From NCBI RefSeq assembly GCF_005405925.1, contig NZ_BJHV01000001.1:7192001-7256000 (forward strand): DNA of 64,000 nucleotides, written 5' to 3'. Position 1 is the stretch's first letter. Every line of letters begins with the position of its first letter. This document shows, piece by piece, positions 27,297 through 36,259 of this stretch. The position numbers were made by a program, and so were the translations under genes. Source of the DNA: Streptomyces antimycoticus. Lineage in GTDB: Bacteria; Actinomycetota; Actinomycetes; Streptomycetales; Streptomycetaceae. Under the pieces are notes generated by a model. The model did no database searches. It had not been told where the DNA came from and saw nothing but the letters and a program-made list of their open reading frames with translations.

Positions 27297-29891
27297 TTGA
27301 CGGAAAGCCTCGAGACCACGACCGACACCACCGACTCGGGGCCCGGCGGCTACGCGGCGGCCCGGCTGCGACTCCTCCAGGAGGGGGCGCGGTCCGGGCC
27401 GCCGCGCCGTTCCGCCCTGGCCGAACTCACCGACCAGTGGCTGGCCGCGCTGCTCACCGGCGGGGCGCAGACCGCCGGGATCGGCCGGGGCGTCGCCCTG
27501 GTGGCGGTCGGCGGCTACGGACGCGGCGAACTCTCCCCGCGCAGCGACCTCGATGTGCTGCTGCTGCACGACGGCTCCGCCGATCGCTCGGCCCTCGCCG
27601 CGCTCGCCGACCACGTCTGGTACCCGGTCTGGGACATGGGCCTCGCCCTCGACCACTCGGTGCGCACCCCCGACGAGGCGCGCGCGACCGCCGCCGAGGA
27701 TCTGAAGGTCCAGCTCGGCCTGCTCGACGCCCGCCACATCGCGGGCGACCAGGCGCTCACCGCCGATCTGCGCACCACCGTCCTCGCCGACTGGCGCGCC
27801 CAGGCCCCGCGGCGGCTGCCCGAGCTCCACGCGCTGTGCCAGGAGCGCGCCGACCGCCACGGTGAGCTGCAGTTCCTGCTCGAACCCGATCTGAAGGAGG
27901 CCCGCGGCGGGCTCCGCGACGCCACCGCGCTGCGTGCCATCGCCGCCTCCTGGCTCGCCGACGCGCCCCGCGAGGGACTCGACGACGCGCGGCGGCGGCT
28001 GCTGGACGCCCGCGACACGCTCCATCTGTCCACCGGTCGCGCCGCCGACCGTCTCACGCTCCAGGAGCAGGACCAGGTCGCGGCCGCCCTCGGGCTGCTG
28101 GACGCCGACGCCCTGCTGCGCCAGATCTACGAATCCGCCCGGATCATCTCCTACGCGAGCGATGTCACCTGGCGCGAGGTCGAGCGGGTGCTGCGCGCCC
28201 GCTCGGCCGCCCGGCCCCGGCTGCGCGGACTGCTCGGCGGCCGCGGCGGGCGCTCGGGCGGCCGTGGGGGCGCCGCGGACGCGGGGGAGCGCAGCCCGCT
28301 CGCCGAGGGCGTCGTGGAACAGGACGGCGAGGTGGTGCTGGCCCGCACCGCGCGCCCCGACCGTGACCCCGTGCTCACCCTGCGGGCCGCCGCGGCCGCC
28401 GCCCAGGCCGGACTTCCGCTGTCGCCGCACGCCGTAAGGCGGCTGTCCACCGCCGCCCGGCCGCTGCCCGTGCCATGGCCGCCCGAGGCCAGAGAACAGC
28501 TGATCACGCTGCTGGGCGCGGGCGAGTCCACCGTCGGCGTGTGGGAGGCCCTGGAGGCCGAGGGGCTGATCACCCGGCTGCTGCCGGACTGGGAGCGGGT
28601 GCGCTGCCGTCCGCAGCGCAACGCCGTCCACCGCTGGACCGTGGACCGGCATCTGGTCGAGACCGCGGTCCGGGCCAGCGCGCTCAGCCGCCGGGTCGGC
28701 CGCCCCGATCTGCTGCTGGTCGCCGCGCTGCTGCACGACATCGGCAAGGGCTGGCCCGGCGACCACTCGGTGGCCGGGGAGACCATCGCCCGCGATGTCG
28801 CCGCCCGCATCGGCTTCGACCGCGCGGACGTCGCGGTCCTCGCCACCCTCGTACGCCACCATCTGCTGCTCGTCGAGACCGCCACCCGGCGCGACCTGGA
28901 CGACCCGGCCACGGTGCGCTCGGTCGCCGAGGCTGTCGGCGGTGCCACCACCCTGGAACTGCTGCACGCCCTCACCGAGGCCGACGCGCTGGCCACCGGC
29001 CCCGCGGCCTGGAGCGCCTGGCGCGGCTCCCTCGTCGCCGACCTGGTCAAGCGGGTCGCGGCGGTCCTCGCGGGCGAACCCGCCGACGACTGGTCCGCCC
29101 CGCAGCAGACAACGGCCGAACAGGAACGCCTCGCGATCGAGGCATGGCGCACCGGCGGCCCGGTACTGGCCCTGCACGCACGCTCCGAGGCGCTGGCGCC
29201 CGGCGAGGCGGGCGGCCTCCTCACCGGCGGCCTCCTTACGGCCGCCGCCGGAGGGACTCCCGAGGACGAGGCCACCGGCCCCGAGCCGATCGGCGTGGAA
29301 CTGCTCATCGCCGTCCCCGACCAGCCCGGCGTCCTTCACACAGCGGCCGGCGTCCTGGCCCTGCACCGCCTTACGGTGCGCGCGGCGGACCTGCGCGCCC
29401 TCGAGCTGCCGTCGGAGCTGGACGCGGCGGGCGCGGCGGCCGGGGTGCTGCTGCTGAGCTGGCGGGTCGCGGCCGAGTACGGTTCGCTGCCACAGGCCGC
29501 CCGCCTGCGGAACGACCTGCTCCGCGCCCTGGACGGCTCGCTCGACATCGTCGCCCGCCTGGCCGAGCGCGAGGCCGCCTACCGCAAGTACCCCCGCCGC
29601 CGCGGGGCGCACGCCCCGCCACCACGGGTGACGGTCGCGCCCGGCAGCTCCCAGCTCGCCACCGTGATCGAGGTCCGCGCCCAGGACGCCCCCGGCCTGC
29701 TGCACCGAATCGGCCGTGCCCTGGAGCACACCGGCGTCGCGGTCCGCAGCGCCCACGTCTCCACCCTCGGTGCCAACGCCGTGGATGCGTTTTATGTCAC
29801 GGACAACTCCGGCGCCCCCCTGAAGCCCATGCACGCGGCCGAGGTGGCCCAAAAGGTCGAGCGAGCACTGACCAGCCCGTCCGACGCCTGA
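27297..29891 (+). CDS. glnD: PII uridylyl/adenylyltransferase GlnD
   Basis: GlnD modifies and demodifies PII in response to nitrogen status; in Streptomyces it adenylylates GlnK on Tyr51. The 864-residue protein has the nucleotidyltransferase core GGYGRGELSPRSDLDVLLLH, a linking helical region (KEARGGLRDATALRA), an HD hydrolase domain (VAALLHDIGKGWPGDHS, with the His-Asp pair) and two C-terminal ACT domains (LLIAVPDQPGVLHTAAGV and VIEVRAQDAPGLLHRIGRAL) that bind glutamine. A Gly/Arg-rich loop (about residues 315-330) precedes the HD part. Start is TTG 27297 after GGGAG. It is separated from glnK by the tandem-repeat array, which could lower its expression relative to amtB-glnK. Confidence 0.96.
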   Translation: MTESLETTTDTTDSGPGGYAAARLRLLQEGARSGPPRRSALAELTDQWLAALLTGGAQTAGIGRGVALVAVGGYGRGELSPRSDLDVLLLHDGSADRSALAALADHVWYPVWDMGLALDHSVRTPDEARATAAEDLKVQLGLLDARHIAGDQALTADLRTTVLADWRAQAPRRLPELHALCQERADRHGELQFLLEPDLKEARGGLRDATALRAIAASWLADAPREGLDDARRRLLDARDTLHLSTGRAADRLTLQEQDQVAAALGLLDADALLRQIYESARIISYASDVTWREVERVLRARSAARPRLRGLLGGRGGRSGGRGGAADAGERSPLAEGVVEQDGEVVLARTARPDRDPVLTLRAAAAAAQAGLPLSPHAVRRLSTAARPLPVPWPPEAREQLITLLGAGESTVGVWEALEAEGLITRLLPDWERVRCRPQRNAVHRWTVDRHLVETAVRASALSRRVGRPDLLLVAALLHDIGKGWPGDHSVAGETIARDVAARIGFDRADVAVLATLVRHHLLLVETATRRDLDDPATVRSVAEAVGGATTLELLHALTEADALATGPAAWSAWRGSLVADLVKRVAAVLAGEPADDWSAPQQTTAEQERLAIEAWRTGGPVLALHARSEALAPGEAGGLLTGGLLTAAAGGTPEDEATGPEPIGVELLIAVPDQPGVLHTAAGVLALHRLTVRAADLRALELPSELDAAGAAAGVLLLSWRVAAEYGSLPQAARLRNDLLRALDGSLDIVARLAEREAAYRKYPRRRGAHAPPPRVTVAPGSSQLATVIEVRAQDAPGLLHRIGRALEHTGVAVRSAHVSTLGANAVDAFYVTDNSGAPLKPMHAAEVAQKVERALTSPSDA

Positions 29892-30338
29892 GAAGCGGCA
29901 CCCGGCGTATGGCCGCCGCCTCCCGGCCAAGGTGCCTCTTCCCAGCCTCGCCGTTTCCCAGCCTCGCCGTTTCCCAGCCTCTCCGACTGATTGAGGAGCA
30001 GGTCCGGGGCGGACAGGTGGCACTTCCTGGCCCTTCCGGGGTCTGCTCCACGCAGGACACGCTGGGAAATCGCACCTCAATCCGGGGCGGACAAGCGCCA
30101 CTCCCCAGCCCCTCCGGCGTTTGAGGAGCGGGGTCCGGGGCGGAGCCCCGGCGGGGGCGCGGGGGCGGAGCCCCCGGAACGGGGCCCGGGTCGCAGCTCC
30201 GGTTCGGGAAGGGGCGGGGTGGGGAAAGACACCCCGCCCGGTCGTCGCACGCCCGGGGGCAGACCGTTCCCGCGACGGGCGGATACCCTTGGAGGCCGAC
30301 CACCGACCCGACATCCGACCGAAGGATTCGCGACCACC
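29892..30338. repeat. 447-bp intergenic region with short tandem repeats and dispersed Streptomyces-type repeat units
   Basis: No gene is seen. A 16-bp unit, CCCAGCCTCGCCGTTT, is repeated at 29941-29956 and 29957-29972, with a degenerate third copy at 29973-29988. Two copies of a longer element follow: around 29973-30020 (CTCTCCGACTGATTGAGGAG...GGTCCGGGGCGGA) and 30105-30180 (CCCCTCCGGCGTTTGAGGAG...GGGGTCCGGGGCGGAGCCCC). From memory the second is a common dispersed intergenic repeat of Streptomyces. It contains GC-rich hairpins such as CCGGGGCGGAGCCCCGG. The ffh promoter should lie in 30181-30338. Confidence 0.7.
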
Positions 30339-31883
30339 GTGTTCGATACCCTCTCCGATCGCCTCGCAGCGACTTTCAAGAACCTCCGGGGCAAGGGACG
30401 CCTCAGCGAGGCGGACATCGACGCCACGGCACGCGAGATCCGGATCGCCCTGCTCGAGGCCGACGTGGCGCTGCCCGTCGTCCGGTCGTTCATCAAGCAG
30501 GTCAAGGAGCGCAGCCTCGGGGCCGAGGTCTCCCAGGCGCTCAACCCCGCCCAGCAGGTCATCAAGATCGTCAACGAGGAGCTGATCGGCATCCTCGGCG
30601 GCGAGGCGCGGCGCCTCCGCTTCGCCAAGCAGCCGCCGACCGTGATCATGCTCGCGGGTCTGCAGGGTGCCGGTAAGACCACGCTCGCCGGAAAGCTCGG
30701 CCGCTGGCTGAAGGGCCAGGGTCACGCCCCGCTGCTCGTCGCCTGTGACCTTCAGCGCCCCAACGCCGTCAACCAGCTCTCGGTGGTCGCGGAGCGGGCC
30801 GGTGTCGCCGTCTTCGCCCCCGAGCCGGGCAACGGTGTCGGCGACCCGGTCAAGGTGGCGCAGGACTCGATCGAGTTCGCCAAGACCAAGCAGCACGATG
30901 TCGTGATCGTCGACACCGCGGGTCGCCTCGGTATCGACGAGGAGCTGATGCGGCAGGCCGCCGACATCCGCGACGCCGTCAGCCCGGACGAGGTCCTCTT
31001 CGTCGTCGACGCGATGATCGGCCAGGACGCGGTGAACACCGCGGAGGCGTTCCGCGACGGCGTCGGCTTCGACGGTGTGGTGCTCTCCAAGCTGGACGGC
31101 GACGCGCGCGGTGGTGCCGCGCTGTCCATCGCGCATGTCACCGGCCGCCAGATCATGTTCGCCTCCAACGGCGAGAAGCTGGACGACTTCGACGCGTTCC
31201 ACCCGGACCGCATGGCGTCCCGCATCCTCGGCATGGGCGACATGCTCAGCCTGATCGAGAAGGCCGAGCAGACCTTCAGCCAGCAAGAGGCCGAGAAGAT
31301 GGCGGCCAAGCTGGCGAAGGGCCCCAAGGAGTTCACGCTCGACGACTTCCTGGCGCAGATGGAGCAGGTCCGCAAGATGGGCTCCATCTCCAAGCTGCTC
31401 GGCATGCTGCCGGGCATGGGCCAGATGAAGGACCAGATCAACAACCTGGACGAGCGGGAAGTGGACCGCACCGCGGCCATCATCAAGTCGATGACCCCGG
31501 GCGAGCGCCATGACCCCACGATCATCAACGGCTCGCGCCGCGCCCGTATCGCCCGCGGTTCCGGCGTCGAGGTGAGCGCGGTCAAGAACCTGGTGGAGCG
31601 GTTCTTCGAGGCGCGCAAGATGATGTCGAAGATGGCCCAGGGCGGCATGCCGGGGATGCCCGGGATGCCGGGTATGCCGGGCGTCGGTGGCGGCGGCAAG
31701 CGCAAGGGCAAGCAGCAGAAGAAGGCCAAGGGGAAGCAGCGCTCGGGCAACCCCATGAAGCGCAAGGCCGATGAGCAGGCCGCGGCCGCGCGCCGCGAGC
31801 AGGGCGGCGCGTTCGGGCTGCCCGGCGGACAGGACGGACAGGACTTCGAACTCCCCGACGAGTTCAAGAAGTTCATGGGCTGA
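30339..31883 (+). CDS. ffh: Signal recognition particle GTPase Ffh
   Basis: Ffh binds 4.5S RNA and the signal sequences of membrane proteins emerging from the ribosome, then docks on FtsY. GTG 30339 (FDTLSDRLAATFKNLRGKGR) gives 514 residues. The NG domain shows G1 GLQGAGKTTLAGKL, the DLQRPNAVNQL box, G3 DTAGRLGID and G4 SKLDGDARGGAAL. The methionine-rich M domain has KLLGMLPGMGQMKDQINNLD and the RNA-binding helix SRRARIARGSGVEVS. The tail is a run of GMP repeats followed by a Lys-rich segment. A hairpin shared with the convergent methyltransferase gene follows. Confidence 0.97.
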   Translation: MFDTLSDRLAATFKNLRGKGRLSEADIDATAREIRIALLEADVALPVVRSFIKQVKERSLGAEVSQALNPAQQVIKIVNEELIGILGGEARRLRFAKQPPTVIMLAGLQGAGKTTLAGKLGRWLKGQGHAPLLVACDLQRPNAVNQLSVVAERAGVAVFAPEPGNGVGDPVKVAQDSIEFAKTKQHDVVIVDTAGRLGIDEELMRQAADIRDAVSPDEVLFVVDAMIGQDAVNTAEAFRDGVGFDGVVLSKLDGDARGGAALSIAHVTGRQIMFASNGEKLDDFDAFHPDRMASRILGMGDMLSLIEKAEQTFSQQEAEKMAAKLAKGPKEFTLDDFLAQMEQVRKMGSISKLLGMLPGMGQMKDQINNLDEREVDRTAAIIKSMTPGERHDPTIINGSRRARIARGSGVEVSAVKNLVERFFEARKMMSKMAQGGMPGMPGMPGMPGVGGGGKRKGKQQKKAKGKQRSGNPMKRKADEQAAAARREQGGAFGLPGGQDGQDFELPDEFKKFMG

Positions 31884-31923
31884 GCCGCCCCGGCCCCCGA
31901 GGCGTTCCCCGTACGAATGAACC

Positions 31924-31956
31924 GTAAGGCCCCCGCGCACACCGCAGGGGCCTTAC
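31924..31956. terminator. Bidirectional hairpin terminator between ffh and the methyltransferase gene
   Basis: A 10-bp perfect stem, GTAAGGCCCC / GGGGCCTTAC, with a 13-nt loop, lies between two convergent stops (31883 and 31970) and can serve both transcripts. Confidence 0.8.
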
Positions 31957-31969
31957 GTGACGGTCCCGT

Positions 31970-32860
31970 TCAGACGCGGCAGATCAGATAGCGGAAGACG
32001 TTCGGCATCCACACCGTGCCGTCCGCGCGCTGATGCGGATGGAGCGCCTCGGTGATCTCCTTGCGGACCTGGATCGGATCCGTGACCTGCTCCGCCGCGT
32101 CGAACAGCCCCGTCGACAGCAGCCCGCGCACCGCGCTGTCCATATCGGCGTACCCGAACGGGCAGGCCACCCGGCCCGATCCGTCGGGCCGCAGCCCGGC
32201 CAGCGCGGCCAGTTCCTCCAGGTCGTCGCGGCCGCACGGCCGCCAGCGGACGGGAGGGGGCACCTCCCGGTGATGTCCGGGGGAGTCCATCGGATCGGCG
32301 AGCCGGTCGCCCACCCGCAGCACCCCGGAGGTGGCGCAGCGCTCCGGCGGGCCCCATCCGGCGAGCACCACGGCCCCGCCGCGTTCGGTGCGCGCCGCGG
32401 CGGCCGCGAGGGCGGACACCGACGTGGCGGGGCCCGCCGCGCCCAGCGCCGACAGCGGTTCGAAGGCCGTCACCACCGTGAAGGCCGACTCCGCCGCGGC
32501 CTCCTGTACGCAGGGGCTCTCGGGGCCGCCGAGGCCCAGCCGGGCGGGCAGCGCCGGGCCGCCCGGCGCGCCCACGGCCGTCAGCCGGTCGCGCGCGTGG
32601 TCCAGGCGCCGCTCGTCCGTGTCCACCCCGCAGACCGTGGCGCCGCGCGCGGCCGCCATGAGGAGGGCGAGCCCGGAGCCGCAGCCCAGGCCCAGCAGCC
32701 GGGTCCCGGCGCCGACGTCCAGCCGTTCGTACACGGCCTCGTACAGCGGGACCAGCATCCGCTCCTGGATCTCCGCCCAGTCGCGGGTGCGAGCGTGGGC
32801 GTCCGTCGTTCGCGACGAGGAGGGGTGCGGGCGATGCCGCTGTACGAGCGTAAATGTCAT
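31970..32860 (-). CDS. Class I SAM-dependent methyltransferase, substrate unknown
   Basis: A 296-residue Rossmann-fold methyltransferase. ATG 32860 gives MTFTLVQRHRPHPSSSRTTD. SAM-binding motif I is LLGLGCGSGLALLMAAARGA, followed by the acidic end of strand 2 (CGVDTDERRLDHARDRL). The later regions are less conserved: FTVVTAFEPLSALG, then RTERGGAVVLAGWGPPERC, and a C-terminal part ending YADMDSAVRGLLSTGLFDAA and FRYLICRV. It looks like a UbiE/MenG-like small-molecule methylase, but no partner gene reveals the substrate. It is divergent from proS across a 308-bp gap. Confidence 0.82.
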   Translation of the reverse strand: MTFTLVQRHRPHPSSSRTTDAHARTRDWAEIQERMLVPLYEAVYERLDVGAGTRLLGLGCGSGLALLMAAARGATVCGVDTDERRLDHARDRLTAVGAPGGPALPARLGLGGPESPCVQEAAAESAFTVVTAFEPLSALGAAGPATSVSALAAAAARTERGGAVVLAGWGPPERCATSGVLRVGDRLADPMDSPGHHREVPPPVRWRPCGRDDLEELAALAGLRPDGSGRVACPFGYADMDSAVRGLLSTGLFDAAEQVTDPIQVRKEITEALHPHQRADGTVWMPNVFRYLICRV

Positions 32861-33168
32861 CGAAAGGGCCCCAATCAGCGAAGAGCAGTGCCGTCGTCAG
32901 ATTCGGTGTCACATCCGCCGTTGTGCGGTGTGACGTCCCACCCCCAAATGCCAGGGAACTCCGCATCCGTCCCCGCGTCCAGAGGTTTCACGGCCGTGCT
33001 TGCGTGCCCCCTTTGTGCGCCCCCGCACACCTGTGCGTACGTCTCGCTCCCCGAACCGCCCCCTGACCTCCGCCGGGCCGGCGACCGGTGGCGGGCGATG
33101 GCCGGCACTGATCGGCTCGTTTTTGCTTGATTCACGGTTCGTTACCCCACCGCCGTACGATCGGCGCC
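32861..33168. other. 308-bp divergent promoter region (methyltransferase / proS)
   Basis: The region contains no credible gene. It should hold promoters for both flanking genes. An AT-richer patch lies at 33119-33150 (TTTTTGCTTGATTCACGGTT...), just upstream of proS, and is the likeliest promoter position; a convincing -10 hexamer is not seen. I found no strong hairpin or repeat. Confidence 0.4.
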
Positions 33169-34584
33169 ATGGCCAAGACTCCCGTGCTCACCCCGCGGGC
33201 GGAGGACTTCCCCCGCTGGTACCAGGATGTGATCAACAAGGCCGAGCTGGCCGACAACGGCCCGGTGCGCGGCACCATGGTGATCCGACCGTACGGGTAC
33301 GGGCTGTGGGAGCGGATGCAGCAGGACATGGACGCCCGCATCAAGGCGGTCGGCGTCCAGAACGCGTACTTCCCGCTCTTCATCCCGCAGTCGTATCTGG
33401 CCAAGGAAGCCGATCACGTCGAGGGGTTCGCGCCGGAGCTCGCCGTCGTCACCCATGGCGGCGGTAAGGAGCTCGAGGAGCCGGTCGTCGTCCGGCCCAC
33501 CTCGGAGACGATCGTCAACGAGTACTTCTCCAAGTGGGTGCAGAGCTACCGCGATCTGCCGCTGCTGATCAACCAGTGGGCCAATGTGGTGCGTTGGGAG
33601 CTACGGCCGCGGCTGTTCCTGCGGACGACCGAGTTCCTGTGGCAGGAGGGGCACACCGCGCACGCGTCGTACGAGGACGCCAGGGACTTCGCCGCCCGGA
33701 TCCACCGCGAGGTCTACGCCCGGTTCATGGAGGACGTCCTGGCGATGGACATGGTGCTGGGCCGCAAGACCGCCCGGGAGCGGTTCGCCGGCGCCCTCAA
33801 CACCCTCACCCTCGAAGGGATGATGGGCGACGGCAAGGCGCTGCAGCTGGGCACCAGCCATGAGCTCGGCCAGAACTTCGCCCGGGCCTTCCACACCAGC
33901 TATCTGTCGAAGGACGGCGAGCAGGAGCTGGTCTGGCAGACCTCCTGGGGCAGCACGACCCGGATGGTCGGCGCGCTGGTGATGATGCACGGCGACGACA
34001 ACGGCCTGCGGATCCCGCCGAGGCTGGCCCCGATCCAGGTCGTGGTGCTGGCGATCAAGGGCGACGACGCGGTGCTCGCCAAGGTCCGCGAGATCGGCGA
34101 GCTGCTCACCGCGGCGGGCGTGCGGGTCCATGTCGACGACCGTACGGACACCCCCTTCGGCCGGCGCGCGGTCGACTGGGAACTCAAGGGCGTGCCGATC
34201 CGGGTCGAGGTCGGCCCGCGCGACCTGGAGGGCGGCACCGCGATGGTGGCCCGGCGGATCCCCGGCGGCAAGGAGCCGGTGCGCGCCGAACTGCTGCCGG
34301 AGCTGCTGCCCAAGGTCCTGGAGGAGGACCAGGCGCTGCTGCTGCGGCAGGCCCGTGAGCGCCGTAAGGCGCGCACCACGGAGGTGGCGACCATGGAGGA
34401 GGCCGCCGAGGCCGCGACCGCGGGCGGCTGGGCCCGCATCCGGTGGGCGGACCTGGGGCCGGAGGGCGAGGCGGCGCTCGCCGAGCGGTCCGTGTCGGTC
34501 CGGTGTCTGATCACCGAGGACGGGGCGGTGCCGGACGCCGATGACGCGCCGGGTAACGTCGCCATCGTCGCGAGGGCCTACTGA
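33169..34584 (+). CDS. proS: Proline--tRNA ligase, archaeal/eukaryotic type
   Basis: This class II aminoacyl-tRNA synthetase charges tRNA-Pro. ATG 33169 gives 471 residues, short for ProRS, because the editing (INS) domain of the usual bacterial type is absent. Sequence marks belong to the archaeal/eukaryotic group: DFPRWYQDVINKAELAD, RPTSETIVNEYFSKWV, motif 2 FLRTTEFLWQEGHTAHA, and a C-terminus ending in tyrosine (VAIVARAY). S. coelicolor has a bacterial-type ProRS elsewhere in its genome (from memory), so this may be a second, possibly inhibitor-tolerant copy. Cytoplasmic; apparently monocistronic. Confidence 0.93.
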   Translation: MAKTPVLTPRAEDFPRWYQDVINKAELADNGPVRGTMVIRPYGYGLWERMQQDMDARIKAVGVQNAYFPLFIPQSYLAKEADHVEGFAPELAVVTHGGGKELEEPVVVRPTSETIVNEYFSKWVQSYRDLPLLINQWANVVRWELRPRLFLRTTEFLWQEGHTAHASYEDARDFAARIHREVYARFMEDVLAMDMVLGRKTARERFAGALNTLTLEGMMGDGKALQLGTSHELGQNFARAFHTSYLSKDGEQELVWQTSWGSTTRMVGALVMMHGDDNGLRIPPRLAPIQVVVLAIKGDDAVLAKVREIGELLTAAGVRVHVDDRTDTPFGRRAVDWELKGVPIRVEVGPRDLEGGTAMVARRIPGGKEPVRAELLPELLPKVLEEDQALLLRQARERRKARTTEVATMEEAAEAATAGGWARIRWADLGPEGEAALAERSVSVRCLITEDGAVPDADDAPGNVAIVARAY

Positions 34585-34743
34585 GGCGGTACGTACCGGC
34601 TTGATGCACGGTGCGTGGCTCATCCACACATTTACGCACCCGCCCCTCGTCGTCGTACATCACGGTGAACTGACTGGTACGTGCAAATTATTTGGGATGC
34701 CCCGGAATCGGAACACCGGACCGGTCCTGCTCGTTAGCACGAC

Positions 34744-35337
34744 GTGAGCACGACACCACCTGTTCTCGCCGCAGAGCTGGCGCAGGCGTGGGCCGATATT
34801 CAACGGCACCACTCCGAGCTGCCGGATCTCGCCGCGCCCGAATCGCTGATCGGAGAGTCGTCGTCCGCATGTGGCGCCGAGCTCTCCTTCGAACGGCTGC
34901 TGCATGAGGCAGTCCATGGGATCGCCGCCGCCCGCGGTGTCCGTGACACCTCACGCGCCGGCCGCTACCACAACCGCCGGTTCCTGGCGATCGCCGAGGA
35001 GCTGGGGCTCGACCACCCCGAGGAGCCGCATCCCAGCAGCGGCTTCTCGCTGGTCACCCTCAGCCCCGAGGCGAGAAAGCGGTACCGGACCACGATCGAC
35101 CGCCTCCAGCGCGCGCTGAAGGCACACACCGTGGCGACCACCGCCGAGACCTCCCGCACCTTCCGCGGGCCCGCCGCGCGACACGGCTCGTCCGGTGGCG
35201 GCGTCCGGGTCAAGGCGGTGTGCGACTGCGGGCGCAATGTCCGGGTCGTCCCGTCGGTGCTGGCCCAGGCGCCGATCATGTGCGGTGGATGCGGTAAGCC
35301 CTTCCGCATTCCGGAGGCGGTGGCCGCGGTCGGCTGA
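34744..35337 (+). CDS. SprT-like zinc metalloprotease-type protein with C-terminal zinc ribbon
   Basis: A 197-residue protein, GTG 34744. Residues about 50-100 contain [15 protein letters not shown] with the HExxH zinc-binding signature, then [17 protein letters not shown], which resembles the SprT/Spartan arrangement (HExxH, then a downstream His on a helix before E-x-L-G). The C-terminus is a four-cysteine ribbon: CDCG and CGGCGKPF separated by about 20 residues, again SprT-like. A charged middle segment ([18 protein letters not shown]) links them. Function is unknown; DNA-protein crosslink repair would be an analogy only. It is usually annotated as hypothetical. Confidence 0.65.
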   Translation: MSTTPPVLAAELAQAWADIQRHHSELPDLAAPESLIGESSSACGAELSFERLLHEAVHGIAAARGVRDTSRAGRYHNRRFLAIAEELGLDHPEEPHPSSGFSLVTLSPEARKRYRTTIDRLQRALKAHTVATTAETSRTFRGPAARHGSSGGGVRVKAVCDCGRNVRVVPSVLAQAPIMCGGCGKPFRIPEAVAAVG

Positions 35338-35492
35338 CCTGTCCCGGTGTGGCAGAATGGTCTGCTGTACTCGACAGCCGACCAGGACCCCTCTCTCCTC
35401 CGGCTGACGCGTCCATCGGGCACTCGGGTACCGCAACCCCACGCGGCACGTCGCAGTGCTCAACCACGTCAAGACCAGGAGACACCACTTCC

Positions 35493-35936
35493 GTGGCAGT
35501 CAAGATCAAGCTGAAGCGTCTGGGCAAGATCCGTTCGCCTCACTACCGCATCGTCGTCGCCGACTCCCGCACCCGCCGTGACGGCCGGGCGATCGAGGAG
35601 ATCGGCCTGTACCACCCGGTGCAGAACCCGTCGCGCATCGAGGTCGACTCGGAGCGTGTGCAGCACTGGCTGAAGGTCGGCGCGCAGCCGACCGAGCCCG
35701 TGCTGGCCATCCTGAAGGTCACCGGCGACTGGCAGCAGTTCAAGGGTCTGCCCGCCCCGGCTCCGATGAAGGTCGCCGAGCCGAAGGCCGACAAGCGCGC
35801 CCTGTTCGAGGCGGCCGCCAAGGACGCCGGTGACGAGCCGAAGGGTGAGGCGATCACCCAGAAGGCGAAGAAGGCCGAGAAGAAGTCGGACGAGGCGGCT
35901 GAGTCCGCTGAGTCCACCGCGTCGACTGAGGCCTGA
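35493..35936 (+). CDS. rpsP: 30S ribosomal protein S16
   Basis: Small-subunit protein S16, essential for 30S assembly. GTG 35493 with CAGGAG upstream gives [20 protein letters not shown], the canonical start, then [15 protein letters not shown]. At 147 residues it is longer than the typical 80-90 because of a Lys/Glu/Ala-rich C-terminal extension ([18 protein letters not shown]), as in other Streptomyces S16 proteins. It heads the conserved rpsP-khpA-rimM-trmD-rplS cluster. The 155-bp upstream region should hold the promoter; no clear hexamer pair was identified. Confidence 0.97.
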   Translation: MAVKIKLKRLGKIRSPHYRIVVADSRTRRDGRAIEEIGLYHPVQNPSRIEVDSERVQHWLKVGAQPTEPVLAILKVTGDWQQFKGLPAPAPMKVAEPKADKRALFEAAAKDAGDEPKGEAITQKAKKAEKKSDEAAESAESTASTEA

Positions 35937-35938
35937 GG

Positions 35939-36178
35939 ATGCTCGAGGAGGCCCTCGAGCACCTGGTGAAGGGCATCGTCGACAACCCCGACGACGTGCA
36001 GGTGGCCTCGCGCACCCTGCGGCGTGGGCGTGTGCTGGAGGTCCGGGTGCACCCCGATGACCTCGGCAAGGTGATCGGTCGCAATGGCCGCACCGCACGC
36101 GCCCTGCGCACCGTCGTGGGCGCCATCGGCGGCCGCGGGATCCGCGTCGACCTCGTCGACGTCGATCAGGTCCACTGA
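35939..36178 (+). CDS. khpA: KH-domain RNA-binding protein KhpA
   Basis: A 79-residue single KH domain that binds RNA, in other bacteria as a heterodimer with KhpB (Jag). The KH loop is GKVIGRNGRTARALR, with the GxxG motif. It starts 2 bp after the rpsP stop, so the two are cotranscribed. The order rpsP-khpA-rimM-trmD-rplS is one of the most conserved in Gram-positive bacteria. A long hairpin (36200-36238) lies between it and rimM. Confidence 0.93.
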   Translation: MLEEALEHLVKGIVDNPDDVQVASRTLRRGRVLEVRVHPDDLGKVIGRNGRTARALRTVVGAIGGRGIRVDLVDVDQVH

Positions 36179-36199
36179 GGCGATCAAGAAGAGCACCGG

Positions 36200-36238
36200 C
36201 ACGGGCCGGGGAGGGCTTTGGGCCGTCCCCGGCCCGTG
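36200..36238 (+). terminator. Hairpin between khpA and rimM (attenuator or partial terminator)
   Basis: A 13-bp perfect stem, CACGGGCCGGGGA / TCCCCGGCCCGTG, with a 13-nt loop, lies in the 81-bp khpA-rimM gap. In an otherwise continuous operon it is more likely an attenuator or processing site than a full stop. Confidence 0.65.
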
Positions 36239-36259
36239 TGTGTGAAGGGACATCGCATC

